This document shows positions 27,005-34,952 of a stretch of 64,000 nucleotides of DNA, in pieces; the stretch's first letter is position 1; each line of letters begins with the position of its first letter. Where the stretch lies: positions 1 through 64,000 of the forward strand of contig CALEUL010000060.1 in assembly GCA_937921035.1 (NCBI GenBank), given 5' to 3'. The position numbers and the translations under genes are program-made. The DNA comes from an uncultured Porphyromonadaceae bacterium. GTDB taxonomy: Bacteria > Bacteroidota > Bacteroidia > Bacteroidales > Muribaculaceae. Under the pieces are notes generated by a model. The model ran no database searches. It was not told the origin of the DNA and worked only from the letters and a program-made list of their open reading frames with translations.

Positions 27005-27332
27005 ATGTTTGAATAAATAAGTTGAATCGTCGTATTCTTAAAACAAATATGACGACGCGGCGATTGTTAAAAAGGCATAAATGCAGATGCGCCGAACCTC
27101 TGTTTTTTTGTCTTCTCAACAAACTTAACAATTAAAAATAGACCCTGCAATACCCTCTGAAGCCGATTCCGCCTTTTGTAGCAACATTGTGGAAATTTAG
27201 TACAAAACGTAGTTCGGGAACCTCTCGACGACGCGACCATTGTCAAAAAAGCATAAATACAGAAACACGACAGCTATCCGACAGCCCGAGGCGAAGGCGC
27301 GGTAAATTTGCGGTGCGTAAACACAACTTACT
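27005..27332. repeat. Repeat-rich spacer with promoter-bearing repeat copy B
   Basis: Copy B of the repeat (27118-27212) matches 26044-26150 and includes a minus-strand TAAGTTTGT box upstream of the DUF3943 gene. On both sides of it lies another duplicated block: 27051-27085 and 27228-27265 share GACGACGCG, ATTGT-AAAAA and GCATAAAT-CAGA. The 328-bp spacer is therefore built almost wholly of duplicated pieces. No gene is seen in it. Confidence 0.7.
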
Positions 27333-27926
27333 ATGGAAAAATATGTAATAATCGACAATGGGCATGGATGCGACACATGCGGAAAATGCAGTCCCGACGG
27401 GAAAGTAAAGGAATGGGAATGGACAAGAGAAGCTGCTCGTAAACTGCATCGGAAACTCGCGGAAAAAGGAATTGAATCTGTGCTTCTTGTGCCGGAAGAA
27501 CGTGATATCAGCCTGCGGGAGAGATGCGCGAGGGCAAACGCTCTGTGGCTCCGACATCGCAACGCCGTACTTGTGTCTTTGCATTCAAATGCCTCTGGCA
27601 ACGGTTCGGAATGGGGCGACGCCAACGGATGGAGCGTATTCATTGCCCGAAATGCCTCCCGAGAATCGCAGATGCTTGCCCGATGCCTGTTCCGCAGGGC
27701 AAGCGATCATAATCTTCTGGGCAACAGATTCTCGCCGCCCGAATTATTCAACAGGGCGAACCTCGCGATATGCCGCGATACGCGCTGCCCTGCGGTCCTT
27801 ACCGAAAACATGTTTCACGACAACCGCGCCGACGCCGCTTTCCTTGCCTCGCCGGAAGGTATCGAAACAATTGTCGCTCTACATGCACAAGGAATCGACG
27901 ACTATTTTAATCTGCGCACGACATGA
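27333..27926 (+). CDS. N-acetylmuramoyl-L-alanine amidase (Amidase_3 family), no signal peptide
   Basis: The 197-residue enzyme is predicted to cut the amide bond between MurNAc and the stem peptide. Zinc ligands are visible: His in YVIIDNGHGCDTCGK (about residue 11), Glu in VKEWEWTREAARK, and His in VLVSLHSNASG (about 86). The catalytic Glu is in CPAVLTENMFHDN (about 157). No export signal is present, which is usual for phage or prophage endolysins. Its ATG-A overlap with the next gene, a membrane-anchored small protein, resembles a lysis pair. No other phage gene is nearby, so it may be a domesticated remnant. Confidence 0.82.
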   Translation: MEKYVIIDNGHGCDTCGKCSPDGKVKEWEWTREAARKLHRKLAEKGIESVLLVPEERDISLRERCARANALWLRHRNAVLVSLHSNASGNGSEWGDANGWSVFIARNASRESQMLARCLFRRASDHNLLGNRFSPPELFNRANLAICRDTRCPAVLTENMFHDNRADAAFLASPEGIETIVALHAQGIDDYFNLRTT

Positions 27927-28378
27927 AAAAGATTACGGCTGCCATATTGATTCTCGGTTCTTTATTCGGTGCCTTCTGGCTGGGGAGAAGCACGGCACGG
28001 ACCGGGCAGGTTGTATATCGCGTACGAACCGATACGGTGCGTATCGTTACCCCGGAAGTTATGGTCATAAAGGCTCGTGGGGCGGTGTCGGCAACGCTGC
28101 ACGTCGCCGACACGACGGCACACACAACTCAGGACAGCGCTATAGTGGAAGTTCCTATGCAACAGGCCGTATACTCCGGTCCCGACTATACGGCGTATGT
28201 GAGCGGATTCCGTCCGTCGCTCGACAGTCTCGTCATCTCCAGAAGTATACGCGAATATAAACTACCCCGCCCTGCCGGAAAAAAGCGGTGGAACGTTGGC
28301 ATACAGGCCGGATACGGCGTAACGCCGCGTGGTTTCCAGCCGTATATAGGAATTGGTATATCTTTCAGTATTTTTTGA
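27923..28378 (+). CDS. Small membrane-anchored protein, spanin-like (DUF6808-type)
   Basis: The 151-residue protein has an N-terminal membrane segment (ITAAILILGSLFGAFWLG), then a periplasmic region with a charged stretch typical of small phage proteins (VVYRVRTDTVRIVTP). It ends in a strand-rich tail (WNVGIQAGYGVTPRGFQPYIGIGISFSIF), similar to DUF6808-like proteins of Bacteroidales phages and prophages. It overlaps the amidase gene by 4 bp. The role could be spanin or holin-associated. Its 3' end overlaps the convergent RNA methyltransferase gene by 14 bp. The family call is from memory of the pattern and moderate. Confidence 0.55.
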   Translation: MKKITAAILILGSLFGAFWLGRSTARTGQVVYRVRTDTVRIVTPEVMVIKARGAVSATLHVADTTAHTTQDSAIVEVPMQQAVYSGPDYTAYVSGFRPSLDSLVISRSIREYKLPRPAGKKRWNVGIQAGYGVTPRGFQPYIGIGISFSIF

Positions 28379-29177
28379 ATCGCAGTTGCCAGAATGCCAC
28401 TGCCGATGCGGCTGCAACATTGAGTGAATCAACGCCTCGCGACATCGGTATGCGCACTACATAGTCGGCTCCTTCTATGGCCTCGCGGGCAAGGCCGTCG
28501 CCCTCTGTGCCGAGTACAATGGCAAGACGGGCTTCGGCGACGACCGCGGGGTCGTCTATGCTCACACTGTTGTCGGTTAGCGCCATCGCTACGGTCTTAT
28601 AGCCGTTTGCTCGAAGAACGTCGTACGGATTCCGGGCGGGAAGATATGTCCACGGCAATTTGAATACAGTTCCCATCGACACACGAACGGCGCGGCGGTT
28701 CAGTGGGTCGCACGAGGTCGGTGTGAGCAGAACGCCGTCTATACCCAGGGCGGCGGCAGAACGGAAAATAGCACCTATATTTGTTGTATCAACCACACCG
28801 TCGATAACGGCAAGCCTGTGGGTACCATTGCACAGGGCTTCTGCTGTAGGAAGTTCTGGCCTTCGCATGGCGCAAAGCACACCCCGTGTAAGAACATACC
28901 CGGTGAGTTGCGACAGCAGCTCGCGAGAGCCCGTATATATAGGTATGTCGCCGCAGCGGGATATGATACCGGCAGCGTCGCCCTCTATATGCTTGCGCTC
29001 GCACATCAGCGCTACTGGCTCGCAGCCACAATCCAGAGCGACGTTGATAACCTTCGGACTTTCGGCGATAAAGATACCTTTGTCAGGCTCCAGGCGGTTC
29101 CGCAGCTGTGCCTCGGTAAGGGTGGCGAACATCCTCGCGCCGGGATGATCAAGCGTTGTTAGTTCTGTCAGGTTCAT
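28365..29177 (-). CDS. SpoU/TrmH-family RNA 2'-O-methyltransferase
   Basis: Predicted to methylate ribose 2'-OH in tRNA or rRNA using SAM. The start was set at ATG 29177 because GGAAA precedes it at normal spacing and because the longer frame to 29210 overlaps the upstream gene. The SPOUT motifs are NIGAIFRSAAALGIDGVLL (motif 1, Asn-Ile-Gly and Arg), LAIVLGTEGDGL (motif 2) and VRIPMSRGVDSLNVAAASAV (motif 3). An N-terminal L30e-like substrate-binding part precedes them (about 1-100). Specific target unknown. It is the last gene of the asd-antiporter-methyltransferase operon. Confidence 0.9.
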   Translation of the reverse strand: MNLTELTTLDHPGARMFATLTEAQLRNRLEPDKGIFIAESPKVINVALDCGCEPVALMCERKHIEGDAAGIISRCGDIPIYTGSRELLSQLTGYVLTRGVLCAMRRPELPTAEALCNGTHRLAVIDGVVDTTNIGAIFRSAAALGIDGVLLTPTSCDPLNRRAVRVSMGTVFKLPWTYLPARNPYDVLRANGYKTVAMALTDNSVSIDDPAVVAEARLAIVLGTEGDGLAREAIEGADYVVRIPMSRGVDSLNVAAASAVAFWQLRFKKY

Positions 29178-29179
29178 GT

Positions 29180-31321
29180 CTATTTCCGGATTATCCCGCG
29201 AAGGCGCCACAGCAGACGCATGACAAAGTTGTTCAGCTTGCGCATGATGGCCGTGGGAGGCTGCGCTATGTCGGACATTAGCGGGTCCGTGAACGATGTA
29301 AGTACCGGCGCCGCTCCGAACTGCTCGGGATAAATTATCATCAGATTGTTGTTGGCGAAATAGCGTTGCAGGAACGAGGGTATCTCTGCCATCTGCGATG
29401 TGTACGACACCGACTGTGGACGCGCCCCGATAAGCACGAACAGATCGTCGTCAAGCACTTTGTTGGACAGTAGGATAAGATCCTCGTATGTCTCGGTTGT
29501 TCGGAACTCGCAGCGGATTCCGTAATTTTCTGAGTAGATGACTCCTCGTATATATGGCTGTAGTTCGCCGGGACAACAGAAAATTATGCGGCAGCCGACC
29601 TGACGGGTGAGGCGCGATACTGCCCGCACCCAGCGGTTGAAGCCGCTCTCGTACTGCGCGCCTTTCGGAACCCAGACTACAACGCGCGTAATGGTACCGG
29701 CGGGAATAAAGCATCGCGCTATCATTATCATGCGGTTGGTGCTGCGCAGAAGCTGGTCTACCTTGTTGCCGTAGAACGAATCTATTACCGTGTTGCGTCG
29801 GTGCATTCCAAGGATAATCTCGGTAATGTCGCGTTCCTCTATGGCGTTCAGAACGCCAGTAACGGTGTTGAGGTCGTAACGGTCGAGGGTTTCTATAACC
29901 GTATCGGCGGCTGCGGCCGTCTTGCGGGCGGCATTGAGCGAATTGTACGACAACGATTTGGCTGCCTTGGTATTGTCGTTGCGAACGTGCAGGGCATAGA
30001 AGTTGTGGCCGCCGCGGGTGTTGCGCATCAGAACCGCCAGCTCTACAAGAGCGGGCGTTGTTACCGGATTGGCCACGCCGATTAGCGTGTTATTGTTTCT
30101 TGTGAACTTCCCGCCTACGTTCATGGGATCGCTCTCAAGCATTCCTACACTCAGTCGAGCCGATGCGCCGGTCATTATCAGTGGTGCGATGCCACAGGTA
30201 ATAAGTATAACGGCAATTGTGCTGTTGAGAATGCTTTCGTCAAACATGTTCATGCTGTAGCCTACACTGACAACGGCCAACGCAACTGCCGTATGTGCTG
30301 CCGTAAGGCCGAACATCACCTTGCGGCCGTCGGAATCGAAGCCGTATGCCTTCTGCGCTATCCACGCGGGAAGCCACTTGCTTGCCAATGCTACTCCAAG
30401 CATTATCACGGCCATCCGCAGTGTCGACATATCGCCGAACACACGCACATTTATCATCATGCCCACACTTATCAGGAAGTACGGGATAAACAATGCGTTC
30501 CCTACGAATTCGATGGAACTCATAAGAGGCGACGAGAAGGGTATATAACGGTTCAGTAACAATCCTGCGAAGAACGCGCCAAGAACCGGTTCAAGTCCGA
30601 TGAACTGCGCCGAGCACGCCGCGAACATCACAAGGACAAGCACAAACACATACTGCGTTACCTTGTCGCTGAATTTCTTGAAGAAATAGCGCGCAAGACG
30701 TGGATAGGAATACAGAAGCACCCCAACCCATATTCCCAGTTTGACAATGAGCAGAACTATGGCCGAGACATTGAAATATCCTTCCTGACGAACGCTGACG
30801 GCTCCTGCAAGAACAAGAAGCGCGCCAACTACGGCAATGATGGTTCCGACAATCGCAATGAGCACGGGGGCCGCCTTGGTAAGACCGAAACGCGCCGCGA
30901 CTGGATATGCCAGTAGGGTATGCGAGGCGTACATGGCTCCAAGTAGACACGCCGTATCCCAATCCACGCCAAGCATATACACGCTCGTAAGCACTCCCAT
31001 CACCAGTGGTATGAACAGCGTGAGGACGCCGAACAGCATCCCTCGGCGAAGATTAAGACGCAGATGATACATATCTATCTCCAGTCCGGCCAGGAACATA
31101 AGGTACAGCAGTCCTACCTGTCCGAAGATATTGAACGACGTATCGCGGTCGAGGACATCGAAGCCATATGGACCGATGACAACGCCCGCTACAATCATTC
31201 CGATAATATGCGGAATCTTGAGTTTGTTCAGAAGCAAAGGCGCAAAAAGGATGATGGCCAGAACAATGAAGAAAATCTGGACCGGCTCGGTTACAAGTGC
31301 CTGATGGACGAGCGGAATCAT
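29180..31321 (-). CDS. Cation/proton antiporter with cytoplasmic USP-like C-terminal domains
   Basis: The 713-residue protein has a CPA2-type Na+/H+ or K+/H+ exchanger core of about 12 membrane segments (residues ~10-400). Segments include FFIVLAIILFAPLLLNKLKIPHIIGMIVAGVVIGP and GLLYLMFLAGLEIDMYHL, where the acidic motif is GLEID. A ~300-residue soluble tail has two divergent universal-stress-like halves (TPALVELAVLMRNTRGGHNFY and MIMIARCFIPAGTITRVVVWVP). The gene lies 26 bp after asd. The tail may regulate gating by nucleotides. Ion specificity is not clear. Confidence 0.85.
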   Translation of the reverse strand: MIPLVHQALVTEPVQIFFIVLAIILFAPLLLNKLKIPHIIGMIVAGVVIGPYGFDVLDRDTSFNIFGQVGLLYLMFLAGLEIDMYHLRLNLRRGMLFGVLTLFIPLVMGVLTSVYMLGVDWDTACLLGAMYASHTLLAYPVAARFGLTKAAPVLIAIVGTIIAVVGALLVLAGAVSVRQEGYFNVSAIVLLIVKLGIWVGVLLYSYPRLARYFFKKFSDKVTQYVFVLVLVMFAACSAQFIGLEPVLGAFFAGLLLNRYIPFSSPLMSSIEFVGNALFIPYFLISVGMMINVRVFGDMSTLRMAVIMLGVALASKWLPAWIAQKAYGFDSDGRKVMFGLTAAHTAVALAVVSVGYSMNMFDESILNSTIAVILITCGIAPLIMTGASARLSVGMLESDPMNVGGKFTRNNNTLIGVANPVTTPALVELAVLMRNTRGGHNFYALHVRNDNTKAAKSLSYNSLNAARKTAAAADTVIETLDRYDLNTVTGVLNAIEERDITEIILGMHRRNTVIDSFYGNKVDQLLRSTNRMIMIARCFIPAGTITRVVVWVPKGAQYESGFNRWVRAVSRLTRQVGCRIIFCCPGELQPYIRGVIYSENYGIRCEFRTTETYEDLILLSNKVLDDDLFVLIGARPQSVSYTSQMAEIPSFLQRYFANNNLMIIYPEQFGAAPVLTSFTDPLMSDIAQPPTAIMRKLNNFVMRLLWRLRGIIRK

Positions 31322-31346
31322 CTTTTTGTGCCTCTATGTTTTTTAA

Positions 31347-32363
31347 TTATGATTTGCGGTGTGCGACGATATATTCGGCTATCTGCACCGCGTTGAGGGC
31401 TGCCCCCTTGCGTATCTGGTCGGCTACCGCCCAGAACGACAGTCCGTTGCGATTGGTAAGATCGGCTCGTATGCGCCCTACATATACCGGATCGGTGCCG
31501 GCCGCATCCTTGGGCATTGGATAGCCGAGGGCTTCGGCTCGGTCCACAAGCACCACGCCGTCGGCTGCCGCAAACGCCGAGCGAGCCTCGGCAACGCTGA
31601 CCGGGCGCTCTGTCTCTACCCAGATTGCCTCGCTGTGGGCCCGCTCTACAGGAACTCGAACGCAGGTGGCGCTTACATCGAGATCCGGTGCGTGCATAAT
31701 CTTCTTCGTCTCGTTGTACATCTTCATCTCCTCACGCGTATAACCGTTCTCGGTAAAGGTATCTATATGGGGGATAAGATTGTACACCAGTTGGCTGACG
31801 AATTTCTTTGCCACAGGTTCCTCGCCGCGCACAGCCTGCGCTGTCTGCTCGTGAAGCTCCTCTATTCCGGAAGCACCCGCGCCGCTGGCTGCCTGGTATG
31901 TGGCTACATGCACGCGACGGATTGGCGATATGTCGTTTATCGGTTTAAGTGCTACAACCATCTGAATGGTCGTGCAGTTCGGATTGGCGATAATATTGCG
32001 CGGAGCGTCAAGGGCATCGTCGCCGTTAAGCTCAGGAACCACAAGGGGCACATCATCATCCATGCGGAAAGCACTGGAATTGTCTATCATTATTGCGCCT
32101 CCGCTTGTGATAAGATCGGCATACTGCTTGGACACTTCCCCTCCTGCCGAAACAAATGCGAAATCGATGCCGTCAAAGGCATGTTCGTCTTCGCCAAGCA
32201 CCTCTACGGCTTGTGTAGGCTCTCCGCGGAAAGTATATCGTCGTCCGGCGCTACGCTGCGACCCGAAAAGCCGTAATTCTTCAATAGAAAGCGACGATGC
32301 GCCCAATACATTCAGAAATTCCTGACCAACAGCGCCCGAGGCGCCCACGATAGCTACTTTCAT
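31347..32363 (-). CDS. asd: Aspartate-semialdehyde dehydrogenase
   Basis: Reduces aspartyl-4-phosphate to aspartate semialdehyde, the branch point to lysine/DAP, threonine and methionine. The 338 residues are normal. It begins MKVAIVGASGAVGQEFL (NADP loop), and has the catalytic Cys in NPNCTTIQMVVALKP (about residue 130), the substrate stretch VATYQAASGAGASGIEEL and the His of ERAHSEAIWVE. A minus-strand -7 box (32418-32426, TAATTTTGC) lies 55 bp upstream. It leads an operon with the antiporter and the RNA methyltransferase. Confidence 0.95.
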   Translation of the reverse strand: MKVAIVGASGAVGQEFLNVLGASSLSIEELRLFGSQRSAGRRYTFRGEPTQAVEVLGEDEHAFDGIDFAFVSAGGEVSKQYADLITSGGAIMIDNSSAFRMDDDVPLVVPELNGDDALDAPRNIIANPNCTTIQMVVALKPINDISPIRRVHVATYQAASGAGASGIEELHEQTAQAVRGEEPVAKKFVSQLVYNLIPHIDTFTENGYTREEMKMYNETKKIMHAPDLDVSATCVRVPVERAHSEAIWVETERPVSVAEARSAFAAADGVVLVDRAEALGYPMPKDAAGTDPVYVGRIRADLTNRNGLSFWAVADQIRKGAALNAVQIAEYIVAHRKS

Positions 32364-32417
32364 TCTCTAATGCGGTATATTTTTCAGTTGTTTTGCTGTT
32401 AAATTTACGTTCAAGTT

Positions 32418-32426
32418 GCAAAATTA
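32418..32426 (-). promoter_or_regulatory. Promoter -7 box of asd operon
   Basis: Minus-strand TAATTTTGC, fitting TAnnTTTG, 55 bp before the asd start. Confidence 0.6.
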
Positions 32427-32502
32427 CTAAAAATATTTCAATATCGTTCCACACCACAAAATATCTGCATACAATATGCGAATGTATGGAACCAAAAGAA
32501 CG

Positions 32503-32802
32503 CTATTTGTCCTTTCGCCGAGGATTCGACGGGAACCATCCTTTGCGGACCCGCTCGCGCTGCTCAAAAACCTCAAGTATCGACCAGAAGCACGAGAATG
32601 CTACAACTCCGCACAATATCGATACAACCCCGTGGGTGAACAAAGAGACGACGCACATTATGAGGCCGCCGACAAGGAAAGCCCACCAGCAGCCGACGCC
32701 GAAATAGTATTCTCCTTTTATAACTAAGGGATGAAACAATCCGATTATAAGAAATGTGGCAAGACCTATCGCAAGCCCTTCGAAGTCCAGTAGTTCTAAC
32801 AT
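32503..32802 (-). CDS. DUF4491 small inner-membrane protein
   Basis: The start was set at ATG 32802 (MLELLDFEGLAIGLATFLI), which matches how DUF4491 proteins begin; the frame is open further up to a TTG at 32820. The ~99-residue protein has three membrane segments: AIGLATFLIIGLFHPLVIKG, WWAFLVGGLIMCVVSLF and VVSILCGVVAFSCFWSILEV. A basic cytoplasmic tail follows (EQRERVRKGWFPSNPRRKDK). The pattern GLFHPLVIKGEYYFG is diagnostic of this Bacteroidales family. Function unknown. It lies between asd and a repeat-rich spacer and is probably transcribed alone. Confidence 0.8.
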   Translation of the reverse strand: MLELLDFEGLAIGLATFLIIGLFHPLVIKGEYYFGVGCWWAFLVGGLIMCVVSLFTHGVVSILCGVVAFSCFWSILEVFEQRERVRKGWFPSNPRRKDK

Positions 32803-32851
32803 AGCTGATATTTTCCACAAAAATAATCATTTTTTTTCATCCCGCAAGCCC

Positions 32852-33081
32852 CAACATACGTCGCCCATTGCATACAGCGCCCAATGCACACCCCAACATA
32901 CGGCGCCCAATGCACACCCAATGTAGGGACGTGCCTTTGGCACGTCAGCATCTACCGCTGACTATCAGCGTTTTAGACACACCAAAAGCCCATCCCTACA
33001 GGTGTCGTAAAACTTTGGTCCTGCAACACCCTCAGCCTCGAAAACACAGAAAGGCCGACACGCCAAAAGACGTAAAACTGT
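32852..33081. repeat. Spacer with short tandem repeat, REP-like copy 2 and a third repeat block
   Basis: 32860-32921 holds imperfect tandem repeats of CCAACATACGGCGCCCAATG. 32922-33000 is REP-like copy 2: one intact arm starting TGTAGGGACGTGCC and one decayed inverted arm ending CATCCCTACA. 33018-33040 (TCCTGCAACACCCTCAGCCTCG) resembles part of the 26044/27118 repeat (CCCTGCAATACCCTCTGAAG). No gene is seen here. Confidence 0.7.
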
Positions 33082-33606
33082 TCAGAACCTGTACTTGAAG
33101 CCGAACTGCACCAGACCCTGCGCGCCGAAGCCAGCCTCGGCAAACATCGCCCAGTTGTTCTGAAGGTCTACCTGCGCTCCGAGCGGCACAATCTGGTAGG
33201 CGCAGTAGCTCTTGGTATAATTGTCGCCTCCTCGGGGCTGCATGTACGAGAACTCCACACCCAGACCAACTTTGGCATACAGCTTAACGATACTGTTGCT
33301 GTAATAATGGTAACGACCGTTAATCATTACGGCATGATACGCTATATTGCTGTGATGCGCTCCCTCCGTGGTCGTAGACGAGAATGTATACGACGGGCCT
33401 ACCCATATCTTGTTGTTTACTCTGAAGTTGACCCCCAGATTTAGAGCCCCCCACGCATTGTTCACATGGCTCCAGCCATCGTGCATGTTTGTCGCATCCA
33501 TCTGCGTGTAAGCGCCGTACGACGCCGTGATTTCGGTACGCTGTGCCGATGCCGCTGATACTGTAGCTATACCGGCAAGCGCCGCAACGAGAATTTTCTT
33601 TATCAT
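33082..33606 (-). CDS. Small outer-membrane beta-barrel (porin-family) protein
   Basis: The 174-residue protein has a signal peptide (MIKKILVAALAGIATVSAASA) and alternating amphipathic strands ending in a C-terminal Phe (LVQFGFKYRF), as needed for barrel insertion. Strand-rich stretches include GAYTQMDATNMHDGWSHV, IWVGPSYTFSSTT and VGLGVEFSYMQPRGG. It fits the eight-stranded outer-membrane protein group. No partner gene is near; it is flanked by a repeat-rich spacer and the fumarate reductase promoter. The specific role is unknown. Confidence 0.8.
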   Translation of the reverse strand: MIKKILVAALAGIATVSAASAQRTEITASYGAYTQMDATNMHDGWSHVNNAWGALNLGVNFRVNNKIWVGPSYTFSSTTTEGAHHSNIAYHAVMINGRYHYYSNSIVKLYAKVGLGVEFSYMQPRGGDNYTKSYCAYQIVPLGAQVDLQNNWAMFAEAGFGAQGLVQFGFKYRF

Positions 33607-33773
33607 AACAGTAGTCTATAAGTAATTATTGAATCCCGACATGAGATTCTGATTTTCTAACACATCTGCACCGCCGTCGGTTTACTTCAGGATAAAATTT
33701 CATAAAAAAACATGAAAATTGAATTATTGCAGAATTTTTTCGCCAATAAGTTGGCGGGGACGTGAAAACTCCT

Positions 33774-33782
33774 TAAATTTGC
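33774..33782 (+). promoter_or_regulatory. Promoter -7 box of the fumarate reductase operon
   Basis: TAAATTTGC fits the consensus, with TTGG at 33751-33754 about 19 bp upstream. The ~97-bp leader runs to the cytochrome b start. Confidence 0.65.
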
Positions 33783-33878
33783 AAAATAAACGGAGAACGG
33801 TAAAGAGCCGTCCTCCCTTTCCATTTAACCGACAAAAGAACACATACAATTAATAATTCATTAAAAAACAGTCATCTT

Positions 33879-34940
33879 ATGTGGTTAACAAGCTCATCTA
33901 TAGGAAGGAAGTTCGTGATGTCTATCACGGGCGTTTGCCTTGTCCTATTCGTAACTTTTCACGTGTTGATGAACTCGGTGGCTCTGATTTGGCCCGCTGC
34001 CTATAATATGGTTTGCGAGTTCCTCGGTGCCAACTGGTATGCCCTTGTCGCATCGATGGGCCTTGCCCTTCTGTTCATCCTACACATTATTTATGCTCTC
34101 TGGCTCACTGTCCAGAACCGTAAAGCCCGAGGCAACGACCGATACGCTATCGCCGGCGCTGCTCCCGGTGTTGAATGGGCATCAAAGAACATGCTCGTCC
34201 TCGGCATTGTCATCTTTGCTTTCCTTATTGTGCACATGACCCAGTTCTGGGCTAAAATGCAGCTCCAGGAACTTATCTCGCACGACCTTACCGCCTTCCC
34301 GCAGGTTGAAGGCGCTCCCGCCGACCCTGCTATGGGTACCCTTTTCCTCCAGCTCGCTTTTGAAAAATGGTGGACGCCCGTCGTTTACATCATTGGCTTC
34401 GTCGCCCTCTGGTTCCACATGAACCACGGATTCTGGTCCATGTTCCAGACTTGCGGTTGGAACAACGACATCTGGATCAACCGTCTCAAGAAAATCGGCT
34501 GCTGGTGGACAAGCATCGTTGTCATCCTATTCATGGCTCAGGCTATCCTTTTCACCGTACAGGCTCACTCAAAGTTCTTCCTCAAAGACCCCGCGCTCGT
34601 AGAGCAGTACGGTAACTACTGGGAAGAAAAAGCTGAAGCTCTAATTGCCGACTACTCCTCCGAAATCATGTCCGTTAGCCAGACCGACCCCGACGCTGCT
34701 ACTGCTTTCTTCGCTGAAAAAGGCGACAACTACGCCGACATGGCCGAAGCTATCGCTCAGTTCTCCGCTATTCAGGCTCCCGGTTTCGCCGGTCAGAACC
34801 TGAACCAGATGGGACAGTTCTCCGAGTTCGTTCGCACTCGGGCTAAAAGAGCTAAGGAAATGACCAAAATGCAGATTACCCCCAACGAGGACTTGCAGCC
34901 CGCTGAGGAATCCGCTGAAACAAACAACGATAACAAATAA
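33879..34940 (+). CDS. Succinate dehydrogenase/fumarate reductase cytochrome b subunit with long C-terminal extension
   Basis: Membrane anchor that passes electrons between menaquinone and the SdhB/SdhA pair; in Bacteroidales it serves fumarate respiration. Five hydrophobic segments (about 13-33, 53-80, 105-125, 165-185, 208-230) contain candidate heme His residues (FVTFHVLMN, FILHIIYA, LIVHMTQFW, ALWFHMNHGFW). The first ~230 residues correspond to the usual length of the Bacteroidetes subunit. Residues ~235-353 are an added acidic/alanine-rich tail (YADMAEAIAQFSAI, EESAETNNDNK). It is followed after 12 bp by the flavoprotein gene. Confidence 0.9.
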   Translation: MWLTSSSIGRKFVMSITGVCLVLFVTFHVLMNSVALIWPAAYNMVCEFLGANWYALVASMGLALLFILHIIYALWLTVQNRKARGNDRYAIAGAAPGVEWASKNMLVLGIVIFAFLIVHMTQFWAKMQLQELISHDLTAFPQVEGAPADPAMGTLFLQLAFEKWWTPVVYIIGFVALWFHMNHGFWSMFQTCGWNNDIWINRLKKIGCWWTSIVVILFMAQAILFTVQAHSKFFLKDPALVEQYGNYWEEKAEALIADYSSEIMSVSQTDPDAATAFFAEKGDNYADMAEAIAQFSAIQAPGFAGQNLNQMGQFSEFVRTRAKRAKEMTKMQITPNEDLQPAEESAETNNDNK

Positions 34941-34952
34941 CAACTCAGAGAT

